In this document: one piece after another, positions 46,778-57,675 of the stretch
Layout: each line of letters opens with the position of its first letter
Position numbering within the stretch: position 1 is the stretch's first letter
Assembly (NCBI RefSeq): GCF_000006565.2
Contig: NC_031474.1
Span: 3,507,662 to 3,571,661, forward strand
Length of the DNA stretch: 64,000 nucleotides
Reading direction: 5' to 3'
Origin: Toxoplasma gondii ME49
Taxonomy: Eukaryota; Apicomplexa; Conoidasida; Eucoccidiorida; Sarcocystidae
Program-made: the position numbers and the translations under genes
The notes under the pieces: model-generated
Seen by the model: only the letters and a program-made list of their open reading frames with translations
Database searches by the model: none
What the model was told of the DNA's origin: nothing

Positions 46778-48180
46778 TATGCATATATATATATATATAT
46801 GAATATACATATATATATGCACGGGTGTCTCTACTTGCATACTCTCTCCTCATCTGCGTATCAGTCTTTTTATTTACCACCTGTATATTTATATGTACAC
46901 GCATGGATATATTCACATATCGTCGTGTATGTTTATATGCAAACAGACATATATATATATATATATAAATGTGTCGTCATTCATACATATATGATGATAA
47001 GACGCGTTTTATATGTTTATGGGCGTTCCATCGATTTGCCTCCTTGCTTCTTCGAATCCAGCGAATCTACTTCCGTTTTTGGAGTGGCGTTTTTACAAGG
47101 GAAGCCATGCATGCGCACATGGATAGCTCCGTCAAAGAAAAAATCCATCGATGTCTTCATCTTTTAAAATGTCGATTTTCTCAGGTGTTGGACTTAGTGT
47201 CCGCATCTCCAGACGTGAAAGCCTACCGTGCACACTTTGGGGGGGAATCTCATGTTTGCTGAGAGGCGGTCGCGAGCTTCCACCAGTCAACCAGATTGTC
47301 TTGGTCTCACAGCCAATTGAGAGACGTATAAAAGCGTTTATTTATTTTCGTGTCTATCTGTATGGGCGTCCGCAACCAGTAGAGGCTATCTCTCTATACA
47401 TCTCCCTTTTTATCTCTCTACGTACATCTCTATCTATCCCCATCTATCTCTCTGTTCAGACATGCCCATGTTTGTTTGTGAATGCATGTATATGTAGCCG
47501 AGGTGGAAGGCGCGTGTGTTTCCTGTGTACCTCCTTTTTCTGGAGACAGAAAACCGCTTTCTTCTCTTTGTCTAATGTTGAACGAAGTCTCTCGCTTGCT
47601 CATGTCCCTGCCCTTCCTCTCGATTTCCCACAGCCGATCATCGAACATTTCCAAAACTCTTTTCTCCCTTCTCGAGTCTGCCTGCCTCTCCTTCTTCCTC
47701 TCCTTCTTCTTCTTCCTTTCCTTCTTCTTCTTCCTCTCCTTCTTCTTCTTCCTCTCCTACTCCTTCTTCCTCTCCTTCTCCTCCTTCTTCTTCCTCTTCT
47801 TCTCCTCCTTCTCCTTCTTCCTCTTCTTCCGCTTCGGTGCCGGAGTTTGCGGAGTCTCTGTGGCCGAGAGAGTGGTGGGGAATGCCTCTAGGGAAGTACC
47901 TCCACGCGTTTCGTATCGGCGACATCGACGCGAAGTTTCATCCTCGGCGTCGACCGGTCCTCGATCGCTTAGGCCTTACCTGGGGTGACCCTCTCCAGTA
48001 TCTGCACTTCACCTGGATGAAGCTTATCAAGGCTATGCGGTGGTACGACACACTTGTCCTCTCCTCTTGTAGCTCCACTTAGCGAAAGTCGCGCGTCGAT
48101 ACATTCGCGGAAACGTCCTCACATCACGAAGCGATCGATTTCTACAATTCCGCATGCATGCATATCTATCTATCTATCTT

Positions 48181-48254
<74 letters not shown>

Positions 48255-48327
48255 TATGTACATGTGCACTAATACATACCTTCGCATCTTTCTATCCAGA
48301 CGTCTTCGGGACCTAGCGCGAATGGGT

Positions 48328-48372
<45 letters not shown>

Positions 48373-50122
48373 ATAGGCGTTTCTGTGTATTGCTGTCACT
48401 TTATTTTTATCGATCTTTGTTTGCGTGTACGCAAACCTATCAGTGTCTTCTTTTACGATCACCTCCACTCTCGTCGGGTAGCAACAGACCTGCGTTTTAG
48501 TCTGAGTATCTTCACACTTGTGTGTGAAATTCTTGCTATTTGCGTGTGAGCTTGTTGCAACTTGTGCATAGATATCGAGAATCTGTGAATAGAAGCCTAG
48601 GAACTTGTGTTGAGATCTTCTGAAATCTGTGAATAGAAGCCTGGAAATTTGTGTTTAGACCTTCTGAAATCTGTGAATAGAAGCCTAGGAACTTGTGTTT
48701 CGAGCTTCTGAAATCTGTGAATAGAAGCCTATGAATTTGTGTTGAGATCTTCTGAAATCCGTGTATAAGTACTGCGGAATGCGCAGTCGAGCTCATGAAG
48801 AGACGCGCTGAAGTTTTTGCGTACGACCACCCCACACGTTTCGCTGTCTCCAGGAGTCTCCTCAGATGAGGGGTGGGAAGGATTCGGATCTCTCGCTTCG
48901 CGACGCGAATTAACGAGGAAAATTTAGACTGAGCAGCTTGCGTCATCAGCGCCATCGCACTGAACGTGATTCTCGCTTTCGACTTCTGTCTGAGGTTGTT
49001 CTTGCATCGCTCATGCGCAACAGGCATCAAAGGATCTCGGCGTCTCTTTGTCGCACAAGTCGAGTCTTGAAGTGTAGTGGTTTCGCATGTACGCGTCTGA
49101 TTAAAAAAGCAGACACCAGCAGCAGTTTGCCAGGAAGTTTTCCCCAGACGTTTTTACGCATGCGAATGGAGAGACATGTGTGCAGCTGCTTCTCTGCCTT
49201 TGTGTTGTCTTCGCTCCTCGGTTTTTTTCTCTTCTTTCAAGGTGGATGCTTTTTCGCGGCCAGCCTCTCGAGCAATTGTTTCCGTGGACTGTCATTCCTG
49301 ATTTTACTTTCGTTGCCAACGTGTGCAAGCCCGAGGAGGTTCAGGTAAGAAAAGATGTCACGTTCTCTGTTTCCTATCCCTTTCGCTGTGTCTTCCGCTT
49401 CTCTCGTTAAACTCACTATGTCTGTCTACTCTTTTTCCCTCCTTCTCTTTCGTTCCATCTATCCTCACTCTCTTCCTCTCTCTTGTCTCTCTTTTTTCTC
49501 TCTACTTCCTTCTCCTTCCCTCTCTCCGTCTCTCTACGTCGATGTCGCAGCCTCGTTCTTCCTCTCTTAATCTCTGTCTTACTCGCTTCCTTTATTACCT
49601 CTTCTCTTCTCCTCACCGCTCTCTCTCTCCAAGTCTGCATTCTGCTTCTCTCCCTCTCTTTTCGGTGTAGACGCACGCGTACTGACGGCTGTGTACTTCA
49701 GTCTCTGTGTCTTCCCTCTTTTATTCCGCAGTTTCTCCAAGTAAATCTAGGATCAAAAGCGGCTTTGCATGTGCGTGCACTGATGAAGCAACTGAACTGC
49801 ATTGCCCCACAGTTGTTTCTCTTTTCTCTTCTCTCCTGCCTTCTCTTTATCTCTCTCGCTCCTTTCCATCTGTGTTTCTTCGCTCTTTCAGGGCGTAAAG
49901 ATCGGATATCTTGTGCACATGGCGCGACGTCAGGAGAACATTCTTTATCACTTTTACCCTAATCGGTTCGAGATCTACAAAAGACTGAATCTAAACATCT
50001 TGCCGGCAGACAGACTGCTCCTCGATTTTCCTTTCAAAGTCGAAAAAGAGTCTTTGCCGCTGCAAGGCGAGCTCGGATACCTCATCCCTCATGTTCCAGA
50101 AGAACAGAGAGAAGATGTGTAG
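40775..50122 (+). CDS. Multi-exon protein with tandem degenerate HA-like repeats, presequence-like N-terminus
   Basis: Eleven exons: 40775-42011, 42376-42668, 42984-43059, 43267-43349, 43602-44043, 44551-44894, 45299-45763, 46175-46262, 47634-48042 (or 48039), 49242-49344 and 49892-50122 (TAG). All phases agree, giving about 1256 residues. The start [20 protein letters not shown] leads into an Arg/Ser/Ala-rich, acid-poor stretch typical of mitochondrial presequences. A motif then recurs: a helix with FG..., a Pro-rich link, P-x-x-x-x-G-x-x-L-G, R-x-G, and L..GF.W. Copies are [13 protein letters not shown] with [50 protein letters not shown] with [31 protein letters not shown]; and weaker ones near [14 protein letters not shown] and [13 protein letters not shown]. 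This resembles the helicase-associated (HA, PF03457-type) repeat. No helicase motor is present. The role is unknown; organelle nucleic-acid binding is inference. Confidence 0.8.
44060..44380. repeat. Degenerate TGTA/GCATA microsatellite in an intron
   Basis: Imperfect GTATATGTATGCATATG-type units fill much of the intron between the exons ending 44043 and starting 44551. Alternating purine-pyrimidine makes all reading frames open as Met/Tyr/Cys/Ile runs, which are not coding. Confidence 0.85.
46014..46960. repeat. Cluster of TCTA, (TA)n and GAGTATACATA minisatellite tracts
   Basis: A TCTA/TATA tract lies at 46014-46108. Further (TA)n tracts lie at 46376-46495. Between about 46636 and 46825 at least six units of TATATAT..GAGTATACA repeat. 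The tracts flank the short exon 46175-46262 and fill the following intron, so they are intronic. Confidence 0.85.
47690..47835 (+). repeat. TCTTCCTCTCCT-type pyrimidine repeat, predicted to encode Ser/Pro
   Basis: Imperfect TTC/TCT/CCT repeats. In the exon model beginning at 47634 they are in frame as Ser and Pro codons leading into [15 protein letters not shown]. They could instead be an intron pyrimidine tract if an acceptor near 47847 (GCCGGAG) is used. Confidence 0.7.
48168..48369. repeat. CTAT/(CT)n/(TA)n tract and (AT)n tract in an intron
   Basis: A compound CTAT-(CT)n-CTAT-(TA)n repeat is at 48168-48257 and a pure (AT)n run is at 48331-48369. Both are inside the intron between exons ending 48042 and starting 49242. 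Confidence 0.9.
48583..48765. repeat. 44-bp minisatellite, four copies
   Basis: CTGTGAATAGAAGCCT recurs at 48583, 48627, 48671 and 48715, exactly 44 bases apart. The rest of each unit is a variable (A/T)GAA(C/T)TTGTGTTGAGATCTTC. It is intronic in the HA-repeat gene. Confidence 0.93.
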
Positions 50123-53100
50123 CAGTTCTCACTTTCGTGAACAGAGAAAAGCGGGCGGATGCCGGAAAACGGTAAAAAGGAAAATGAGGCAGAGTCAACT
50201 TCCGAAATCCCCCAAAATGCTTGTCTCGGATTCCTCGTTCTCTCTTTACTCCACTTGGAGAAGAAAAGTCACAGAAAATCTAGTGACGCTTGAGAGTTAA
50301 GGATAAGGAAGGAAGCGGCTTCTGGCGTCCGCTTGCTCTGAGCGAGACGTGTGTGTGTGTGTGTGTCGCAGAGTCTACGAAGGACCGACCAGAGGGGTGT
50401 GACTGTTTTTTCCGAATATAAGGCGTTACACCTGCACATCCGTTCGCGTGCACTTGCGCGAACAGAGACGCAGCTGTTTGCGTTTAAAGCGAGACTTTCG
50501 AACGACTTGTTTCTTTTCATGTGAAGTCGAAAGCAGGTAGCTGGCGGTGAGGAAAAGGCTTTCCGTTACGCCGGCTCGGTCCACTTGAGTTCGCCTTGAA
50601 CTGAGAAGTGAAGCACCACGAGCGCACAGCGATTAATTTTGGTTTTAAGTTTGGTTGAGGGATGCCCATCGGTGCACTCGAGTTGACACTGGGTGAAAGG
50701 AAGTGGTGGTACCGCGGTATCTGCGAAAACGCGTGGAGACCCATTTTGTCGGGGAGGGCGTTTCTGCGCTCCAGAGAAAGACGACATCTCTTTCTCGTTG
50801 GCTGCAGCACAGAGAGAATTCGTTTCCTCCCAATCCTTCGACGAATCTGCAACCTGTGACTATCGAGGAAACCGAGCAACAAAGGTTCTCGGGACTAGGG
50901 AGCATCTTAAAGCCTCTTTCCTCACACAAGTGCCACCAGACTCTACGCGTAGATCAGTAGAAGACTGGATAAAGAGAAGAACCCACCAGTTATTCCTGAA
51001 ACGCGGCCCTCGGGCAGACTTCTCGGCTCTGAGAGTCAACAGAACTTGATGGCATCGGAACGTCGTGACAGGTCGCCGCCAAGAGTCGAGGGGAGAGCGA
51101 GAGAGGGTGGAAACCGATTGCGTTTCTCTTTTTACAAAATCGCGCTTCCACTCTCTCTGTCATGGGCGAGTACGCCTTTTCTCTCTCGCTGCACACACTT
51201 CGAAACATTTGAAGCTTCGTCTGAAGAGTATTCGTGTTCAACAGAGACAGGTGACTGTTTGAGAGAGTCTCCGAAGACTCTGAACTCTCACGCAACAGCA
51301 ACGAACAAGGATTGCAGAAACTGAGAGCACGGGGAGAGCACCAACGAAGAGACGGGGACGTTTGAAACTCTACACAGGAAGTTGGAAACGGAGGCGCTGT
51401 GAAAAAGGGAGACGCGGTGGGGACGGAGACGCGGTGGGGAATTCGACAAGAACAGAGGGGTGCGCGCGTCTCAGATCTGCGAGTTTTCCTTCGATTCTTT
51501 TGAGTGCATCCTCGTTCCTCTGTCGCCTTCTCGACGCTTTCAGGCTTTCTAAGGGAGCGACGCGGCCGCGTCGACGGCACTGACCGAACGAAGGCTCACT
51601 GCATGCGCGCAGTTGTCCTCGGTCGAGAGAAAAGCCACAAAATGGCAACTGCTGTCACTGCTTAAGTCCACTGCGCCTGCGAGGACCGGCAGCGGAGCAC
51701 CCGAAGGAAACACAGCGCAAACACCTGAGTTAAGCACTGCTGGCGAGCGGATGATCTGTACAGAGACAATATATCTTCTTATCCTGTGACAACTAGAGTA
51801 CATGGCCTAGCTGTGACATTCATGCGCCTAATACCGGCTCTGTACAACCCCCCGTCCTTCGCCGTCCAAATGCACACAGACATTAAGCAGCCCACAAAAA
51901 CCTCTCTACCTTCGCGTAGACGCGTCTACACTTTTCACACGCATTCAGATGGGCATATATATATATATATATATGATATATATGCATCATATAGCTATAT
52001 CTTTATATATCTATATATATATATATATATAGATATATATATGTATGTAAGTCTGTAGATAATGTCAAAGGTGTCTAGCAGGGAACAGGCATGTATGTGT
52101 CGACGCAAGCACGTGGATGTTTTCCTGCAGTTACGGCAGAGATATTCGAATACTACAGAAGTGCATGCATGGCGGTGTAGATGGAGACATGTCGAGAGAA
52201 CTGGGCAGGTGCGGTTCATGAGAGTCGATCTTTTTTTTCTTTTTTCGAGGCCTACCGTGCGGCAGGCCTTTAAACAGTGTCGGGGCATCGGCAACGCCAA
52301 AGGTGGAGACGGCAAACCAGGGAGAACGAGAAGAAAAGGAAGAAGAAGGTGACGGAGAAGAAGAGAGCGTCTCGGTTCCCTTCTCGCCTGCGGGATCTCC
52401 ACGTTCCCCGGGGGGCGAGCGCCGCTGCCGCAGCATTTTGCGACGCAGACAGCTGGAGAGAAGACAAGAAAGCTCATCGATGAAGAAGACAGGACGAAGA
52501 GGCAGTGAAAGAAGAACACGCTGAGACGAAAGGCGTTGGAGGAGAGACAGAGCAGCAAACGAAAAGGAAACGACGGAAGAGAAAACGAGAGAGATAGAAA
52601 GAAAAAAAGACGAACGCCAAAGATGCAACATTCCAACTATTAAGTGGACCTCAGCCGCAGGACAACTGGTGATCGCGACGAGTGGCGAAAGGAAACGCAC
52701 AAAAAAGAGTAAAAAGAAGACAATGAAACGGCAGAGTGAGGAAAAGACAGACACGCAGCGGCAAGCACGACTGGAAAGAAGTAGAAGAACGACATAATCC
52801 TGTAGATATGAGGAGGAAGAAAAAAAGAGGGAGAACTGCTGGAAGAGACATGAGGGCTGAAGTATGGTGGCATGAACCGGAAAATATGGTGAGGAAAGGA
52901 AGGCGAGAAAGAACCAAGGAGAGACCCTCGGAGAAGCTGGAGGGACATGCAGAGAACAGCGAAAGTGACCGCCCTAGCAAGACGAAGAAAGCGCCATGCA
53001 CAGGAAAGCACAAGAACTGCGACGAGAAAAAGCAAGATGGACAGAAGAAAAGTGGAGCAAAGTTGAAGAGTTTGGACAGATGGAAAGAGAAGGAAAGCCA

Positions 53101-53174
53101 CTTTCGCCAGCGAGGAAGGACGCGATAGACAGACAGCAAAGCAAAGGCAACGAAGCAGAGAGAGAGAACGGTAC
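50123..53174. other. 3' flank of the HA gene and 3' part/introns of the next minus gene
   Basis: 50.1-52.0 kb shows only short overlapping frames. From about 52.2 to 53.2 kb the minus strand is strongly pyrimidine-rich, as introns of this region are on their coding strand. An exon-like piece after the acceptor CTCTCCAG at about 52.46 kb (one frame reads LSASQNAAAAALAPRGTWRS) may be a further 3' exon of the minus-strand gene described next, but its end and frame are unclear. Confidence 0.35.
51955..52040. repeat. (TA)n / ATATAG compound microsatellite
   Basis: TA dinucleotide runs with interspersed ATATAGCTATAT and TATCTATATA segments. No coding potential. Confidence 0.9.
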
Positions 53175-53851
53175 TTCGAAAGGAACAGAAGGAGAGGCAA
53201 AGCGCCTCGGAAGAACAAATAGAGGAATTCTGCAAAGACTGTCGAGAGACAGAGGAGGAGAGCGCAACAAGTCGAGAACCAGCACCGAATTCAGAACGCA
53301 GGAAACCAGTTGCACTTCCTTCCGGAACGTCTTTTTCTTCGGCCCTCTACTCACCCAGAGAGACAGCGCACAACGGCGGCGACCGCGGACGGGTGAAAAA
53401 TGCCCCCCTCGATTGTCAACACAGACAGCTGAGGAGAAATGGAGACGCAAAAGACAAACTTCGACTCAGCGAATCACTGAAAAAACGAACGGGTGCGGTT
53501 GTCATATTTTCACCAAACAGCAAACATTTGTGAAGCCACGATGTTAAAGTCGATACATGCGTTTCCCCTGTTCTCACAAGTGCACGAGCGATGTCGGCGC
53601 CAATCCCGACGTGAGGGGTCGCAAAATACTAGTTCTGCATGAAGAAAATCTTGTCTAAAAAGTACAAGCACAGGAAACAGAGGGCAAAGACTTGCCGAAA
53701 CATAGTTTCAGCACCGCAAGTCTGGCAGGCTGCTCACACGAAGTCAAAAGGCACATGTGCAGAGTTTTTCGTTGTCTGGCCAACGTAAACCTTTACCCTT
53801 GCCTTCGACTCATGCATCTCTATATATCTATCTGTCCATACATAAATGCGT

Positions 53852-53896
<45 letters not shown>

Positions 53897-54217
53897 AAGA
53901 GCTACAGATGCGCGGCAAGACATTTGCAAACAAAGGCTGAGATACATCAGACAACGAAAAACTCTGCACATTTGCCTTTTGACTTCGTGTGAGCATCCTG
54001 CCAGACTTGCGGTGCTGAAACTGTGTTTCGGCAACTCAACAGACATGTCACTCCATCGTCACAGACTGAGCTTTGCAGTTCACGTCTCTCACCACCTGCA
54101 CCCCGGCGATGATTCACCGATAAACACAGGCGAAGCGTTCCCTCTAAATACAGAGGTTTTTTTGTCAGATTACATAAAAAGAAAGACGCCCCCACATCTG
54201 GGAATGAAAATAGGCAT

Positions 54218-54253
<36 letters not shown>

Positions 54254-54806
54254 GTATATGCAAACAAGCATATATTGATGCTTCTACCAATATATATATA
54301 TATATATATATATATGATGTGTGTATCTGCATATACTTTTACAGATGGATAATGGTTATTCGGGAGCCGTGGAGAAATCCAGAATTGGAGAGAGGCATCC
54401 GCAACAGAACTGAGACTTTTCGTTTTTGTCTTACTCGACTTGAGGAGGGAGTGGCGGAATCGAGGTCGACCCAGGAGAAAGGCGGATTCACAGCGTTTTT
54501 CGCATCCTGAAAAGAAGGAAAAAGGACAGATCGAAGGCAGAGTGAACGCGGGACTTGCGGCGCGCGCATCCTCGTGTAGGTCGTGCGAATTTGCACTGAA
54601 GAGAAGGTCTGAAAGTCGATGAAACCAGTCGACGACGCGACGACATGCGAACAAAGAGGCAGACTTAAAAGATGAACTCCCCGTCCCCGAAAAGCGAAGT
54701 TCTACACACAGTGATACAACAAAAAGGCACAAACGCCTTTGCACGCACACACACACAACCAGCTATACACACACCGATACATCCATGTATGCACACAGAC
54801 ATACAA

Positions 54807-54844
<38 letters not shown>

Positions 54845-56355
54845 GTACGCAAAGGTGGATAGATGGTTAGAAGGACTGGCACAAGCCTAGTAAGACAGCT
54901 ACAGAGAGCACTAGACGGATGAGCAACGACCTTACGTGAGGCAGAGAGTTTTGGTCCTCGTCAAAACTCAGAGGAATGTCGAGTCCGTAGCTTCCGAGCA
55001 CCTGGATAATTTCATCTGCGAGCTTCTCTCTCTCTGTCCCCTGTCTCCGATCATCTCTTTCACCTTTTCTCGCCTCGGCGAACTCGCCGAACGCCAGCCG
55101 CAACGCTGCACTTTCGAGTCTCGCCTTCAACCGCGGAAAAGGAAACTGTTTTTCTTCTTCCATCTCTCCTTCCCCTTGTTCTCTCTCTTGTTCTGTGTCG
55201 GTTTCTTCTTCCATCGAGACGTCGAGAATCGCTTCCGATTCATCGGAATCGTCACACGCTTCTGAAATGGTACTTCTCTGGAGGTTTCCTGCGCGTTTTC
55301 TCCGAGATGTCGCGCGGCTTGCCTCTCCGTCTTCGTCCCTGTTTCTACGCTCAGCCGCTTGGCGCAGGCGCGCAAGCAGCTTGTTCCAGTTCGGCAGCCA
55401 GACGTCTGGGTTGTTCTCTCTGGCGCGACTTCCTGCCTGTCGCGTCTCCCCCGGAGACCTGCCTTCCTTCTCTTGAGGACTGTCAGCTTCAAAGGCGAGG
55501 AAGCTGTCGTCTGCTTCCCTAGGCATGCTGTCTGCTTCGCCTTCTTCCGCCTCTCCCGTCACCGCCGAAGGAGACAGATAGCGGCGATGCTGCGCTGAGA
55601 CGCCGGTCAGGGCGACAAAAGCCGCCGACGAATTCGCTGCACGAAGCAGCTGCTCGAGCGACGCGCGCAGAGTCGAAAGATGAGAGAATGCGGAGTCGCC
55701 GACGCCGGGAAAAGGCACTGAGGAAAGAAAAACACCCAGACAATCTGCATTCGCTTCGCAGCTCGCCTCTATATATAAATGTGAACAAATGTGTAGATCC
55801 ATGATCTATGAGTCAACGCGCGAATAGAAATCTAAATTAATTTAAATGCATCTACGTGAATTTGTAGGAAAATAAAATTCTGTACATGTCTAGGAGGCAC
55901 AGCGTTGCGTGTGCCTGTAGAAGGCCGGAGCTGGCGACTGAGTTCGTTTCCGTTGATGTCCAGGTGAAACGCCAACACAAATGTACATTCCCTCTGTGTG
56001 TGCCTCACTTTTCAGCGCGCAGAGGAAGCTGAGAGGCGCGAGTTTTTCGCCGAGGCAGTACTGCAGATGAAGAAACATCTTCGAAGGCTGCGACGCGCGC
56101 GACTTTTTTCTCCGAAGGTTTCCTTCCCTTTTGACACTCCTTTCAGCGTCGGGAGAGGGTCGCTCAGGCTCCAAGGCGCGCTGGTGACGCAGCACCGCTG
56201 GATGCGCAAGCGGAATGCGCAGGAAACGCGTGGTGGACGGCAGCGCTGAAAGACCCAAAGAAGACGGTTCAAAAGGCAAACACCGATCGAACAGAACGCC
56301 TCTTCAACCTGAATCCGTCAAGAAATGCATGTCTGCCTATATGCGTCAAGATATA

Positions 56356-56395
<40 letters not shown>

Positions 56396-57447
56396 CATGC
56401 ACACATAGAGCGGTTGATATGTGTGAATGTATTTCTGCTTACATATATATATATATATATATAAATGCACGCAAGTCTATGTGTACGTATGTCCACGGAG
56501 GAGAAGTGTATGGCAACAGGGCTGTGCCCGTTTGGAGAAGGCGACGAAACTGTGTCGTTTTTCTGTAGTGCAAGTCCGGCTTGGACATCCGTCACCTTTC
56601 TTCACGGAATGCGGCAGAGAGGCGAGAGTGTCGACTCCGAGCGTCTGGTAGAGAAAGCCGTCGACCTGCATGCAGTCGCGGAAAAAACAGAACAGACCGA
56701 GAAGCATGGAGTCGCAGCGCTGGGCGAGACGCCACAGCATCCCATGGATCGAAGGACATGAGAAGGAAACTGATGGACTTCGGCGAAGAGAAGCGACGCG
56801 AGAGGCGATTCTGCAACTTCTCTTTCGTGAACGCGAATCCACTCCACGGACTGTCTCTATGAGCACGGTCAGGTCGCCTTCGCCGATACGATCGAGGCGG
56901 GGGGAGAGCAGGTTCCGTCCAGCTGTCACAGAGACGGAGGAGTTTCGGGGAAAACGCAGCGCGAGAGAACAGAGAGAGAGAAGAACACCGTCCTCTCGGC
57001 TGGCAGGAGAAACCGCAAGCGTGGAGTTCTTCCACTTCGCCTTACACGCATGAGGAGAGATCCTCCTTCCTCAGCCGTCATCGCAGCTGCGTTGCCGCCG
57101 GTGGCGACATCCGACAGATAGACGTCCGAACAAAGGAAGCCGTTTGTTGCTTGTTCTCTCTCTTCCGCCGCTTGACCTTCAGTCGCTCGAGCGAGAGAAG
57201 GGCAGGGAAAAGGAGAGGCGCAGAGAGGCGACGCTCCCGTCCAGGAGAGAAGACAGGCATCGTGTTGAGAAAACAGAAACTTCTGGAGAGGCAGCGAGAG
57301 AAACGACGCAAGCGAAACGTCGTGGAGGAAAACGCCTGTGCTGCGAGCCCGGACCTGCAAGCAAACGGAGGCGGCAAGCGGGCATGGCGACAGTTCCAAA
57401 ATGTCGAGCGTCAAATTCCATCTCGTTTTACAGGTGCATAGAAACAT
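53175..57447 (-). CDS. Unrecognised multi-exon protein, 3' end open
   Basis: Seven exons agree in phase: 57447-57046, 56719-56596, 56245-56009, 55717-54936, 54608-54435, 53428-53355 and 53229-53175. Donors include GTAAGG (twice), GTGAGG, GTAAGA and GTGAGT, with strong pyrimidine acceptors. At least 616 codons. The long fourth exon is the firmest evidence: its N-terminal part is folded-looking (FSHLSTLRASLEQLLRAANS, then SAAFVALTGVSA), followed by an acidic Ser/Glu/Arg linker (NPDVWLPNWNKLLARLRQAA) and a second folded part (ESAALRLAFGEFAEARKGE, SYGLDIPLSFDEDQNSLPH). The next exons give TFSSVQIRTTYTRMRAPQ, FSWVDLDSATP and VLTIEGGIFHPSAVAAVVRC. No family is recognised. The start ATG at 57447 is a guess, since the 57.4 kb frame may continue from upstream exons. 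The last exon has not been found. Confidence 0.6.
53857..54315. repeat. Three (TA)n tracts
   Basis: (AT)n runs at 53857-53893, 54221-54252 and 54290-54315, all within the large intron between exons 54608-54435 and 53428-53355 of the minus-strand gene. Flanking bases include CATATATGCTTG-like segments in inverted orientation. Confidence 0.93.
54809..54845. repeat. (TA)n tract
   Basis: A dinucleotide run interrupted once by TATG, in the intron just 3' (minus sense) of the exon ending at 54936. A nearby ACACACAC stretch precedes it on the plus strand. Confidence 0.9.
56350..56462. repeat. Two (TA)n tracts in an intron
   Basis: Runs at 56350-56397 (with an ATACATATA break) and 56441-56462, inside the intron between exons 56719-56596 and 56245-56009. 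Confidence 0.92.
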
Positions 57448-57581
57448 GCGGGCACCTTGGCTATCACACTTTCAGAGATACGCATTTGTGCATACTGGGA
57501 ATATATAAATACACACACAAGGAAGGCCCACTGGATACAGACACGAGCAACGTTCACAATATTCAAAAAAATCTGCATTTT

Positions 57582-57675
57582 ACATATATATATATATATA
57601 CAAACATACATAAATGCCTGTAGATTCGTAGCAAACGCTTACACAGAACCTGTACATATATATATATATATATTT
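57582..57675. repeat. Short (TA)n tracts
   Basis: Two TA runs, about 57583-57600 and 57655-57673, upstream of the minus-strand exon at 57447. Confidence 0.85.

Noticed and set aside
46380..46900. Frames rich in Tyr/Ile/Met (YIYIYI runs)
   Set aside because: They are translations of (TA)n tracts inside an intron.
47185..47262. Possible extra HA-gene exon after TTTTCTCAG (one frame reads [18 protein letters not shown])
   Set aside because: The attractive frame is in the wrong phase for the exon ending 46262, and it stops. Direct joining of 46262 to 47634 works without it.
48583..48765. Regular direct repeats that could suggest a CRISPR array
   Set aside because: Units are 44 bases with no distinct spacers, lie in a eukaryotic intron, and have no cas genes nearby; it is a minisatellite.
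49732..49740. Nine-base micro-exon with perfect acceptor and donor
   Set aside because: It would break the P-x4-G spacing seen in the other repeats.
52131..53547. Several 150-200 codon frames on both strands
   Set aside because: Pyrimidine-biased intron sequence is stop-poor in all frames; the Leu/Ser/Phe or Glu/Arg/Lys composition reflects this bias.
53175..57447. Elongator Elp4-like or ORC3-like identity for the orphan gene
   Set aside because: Only loose strand/helix resemblance to short stretches; the diagnostic motifs of either family are missing.
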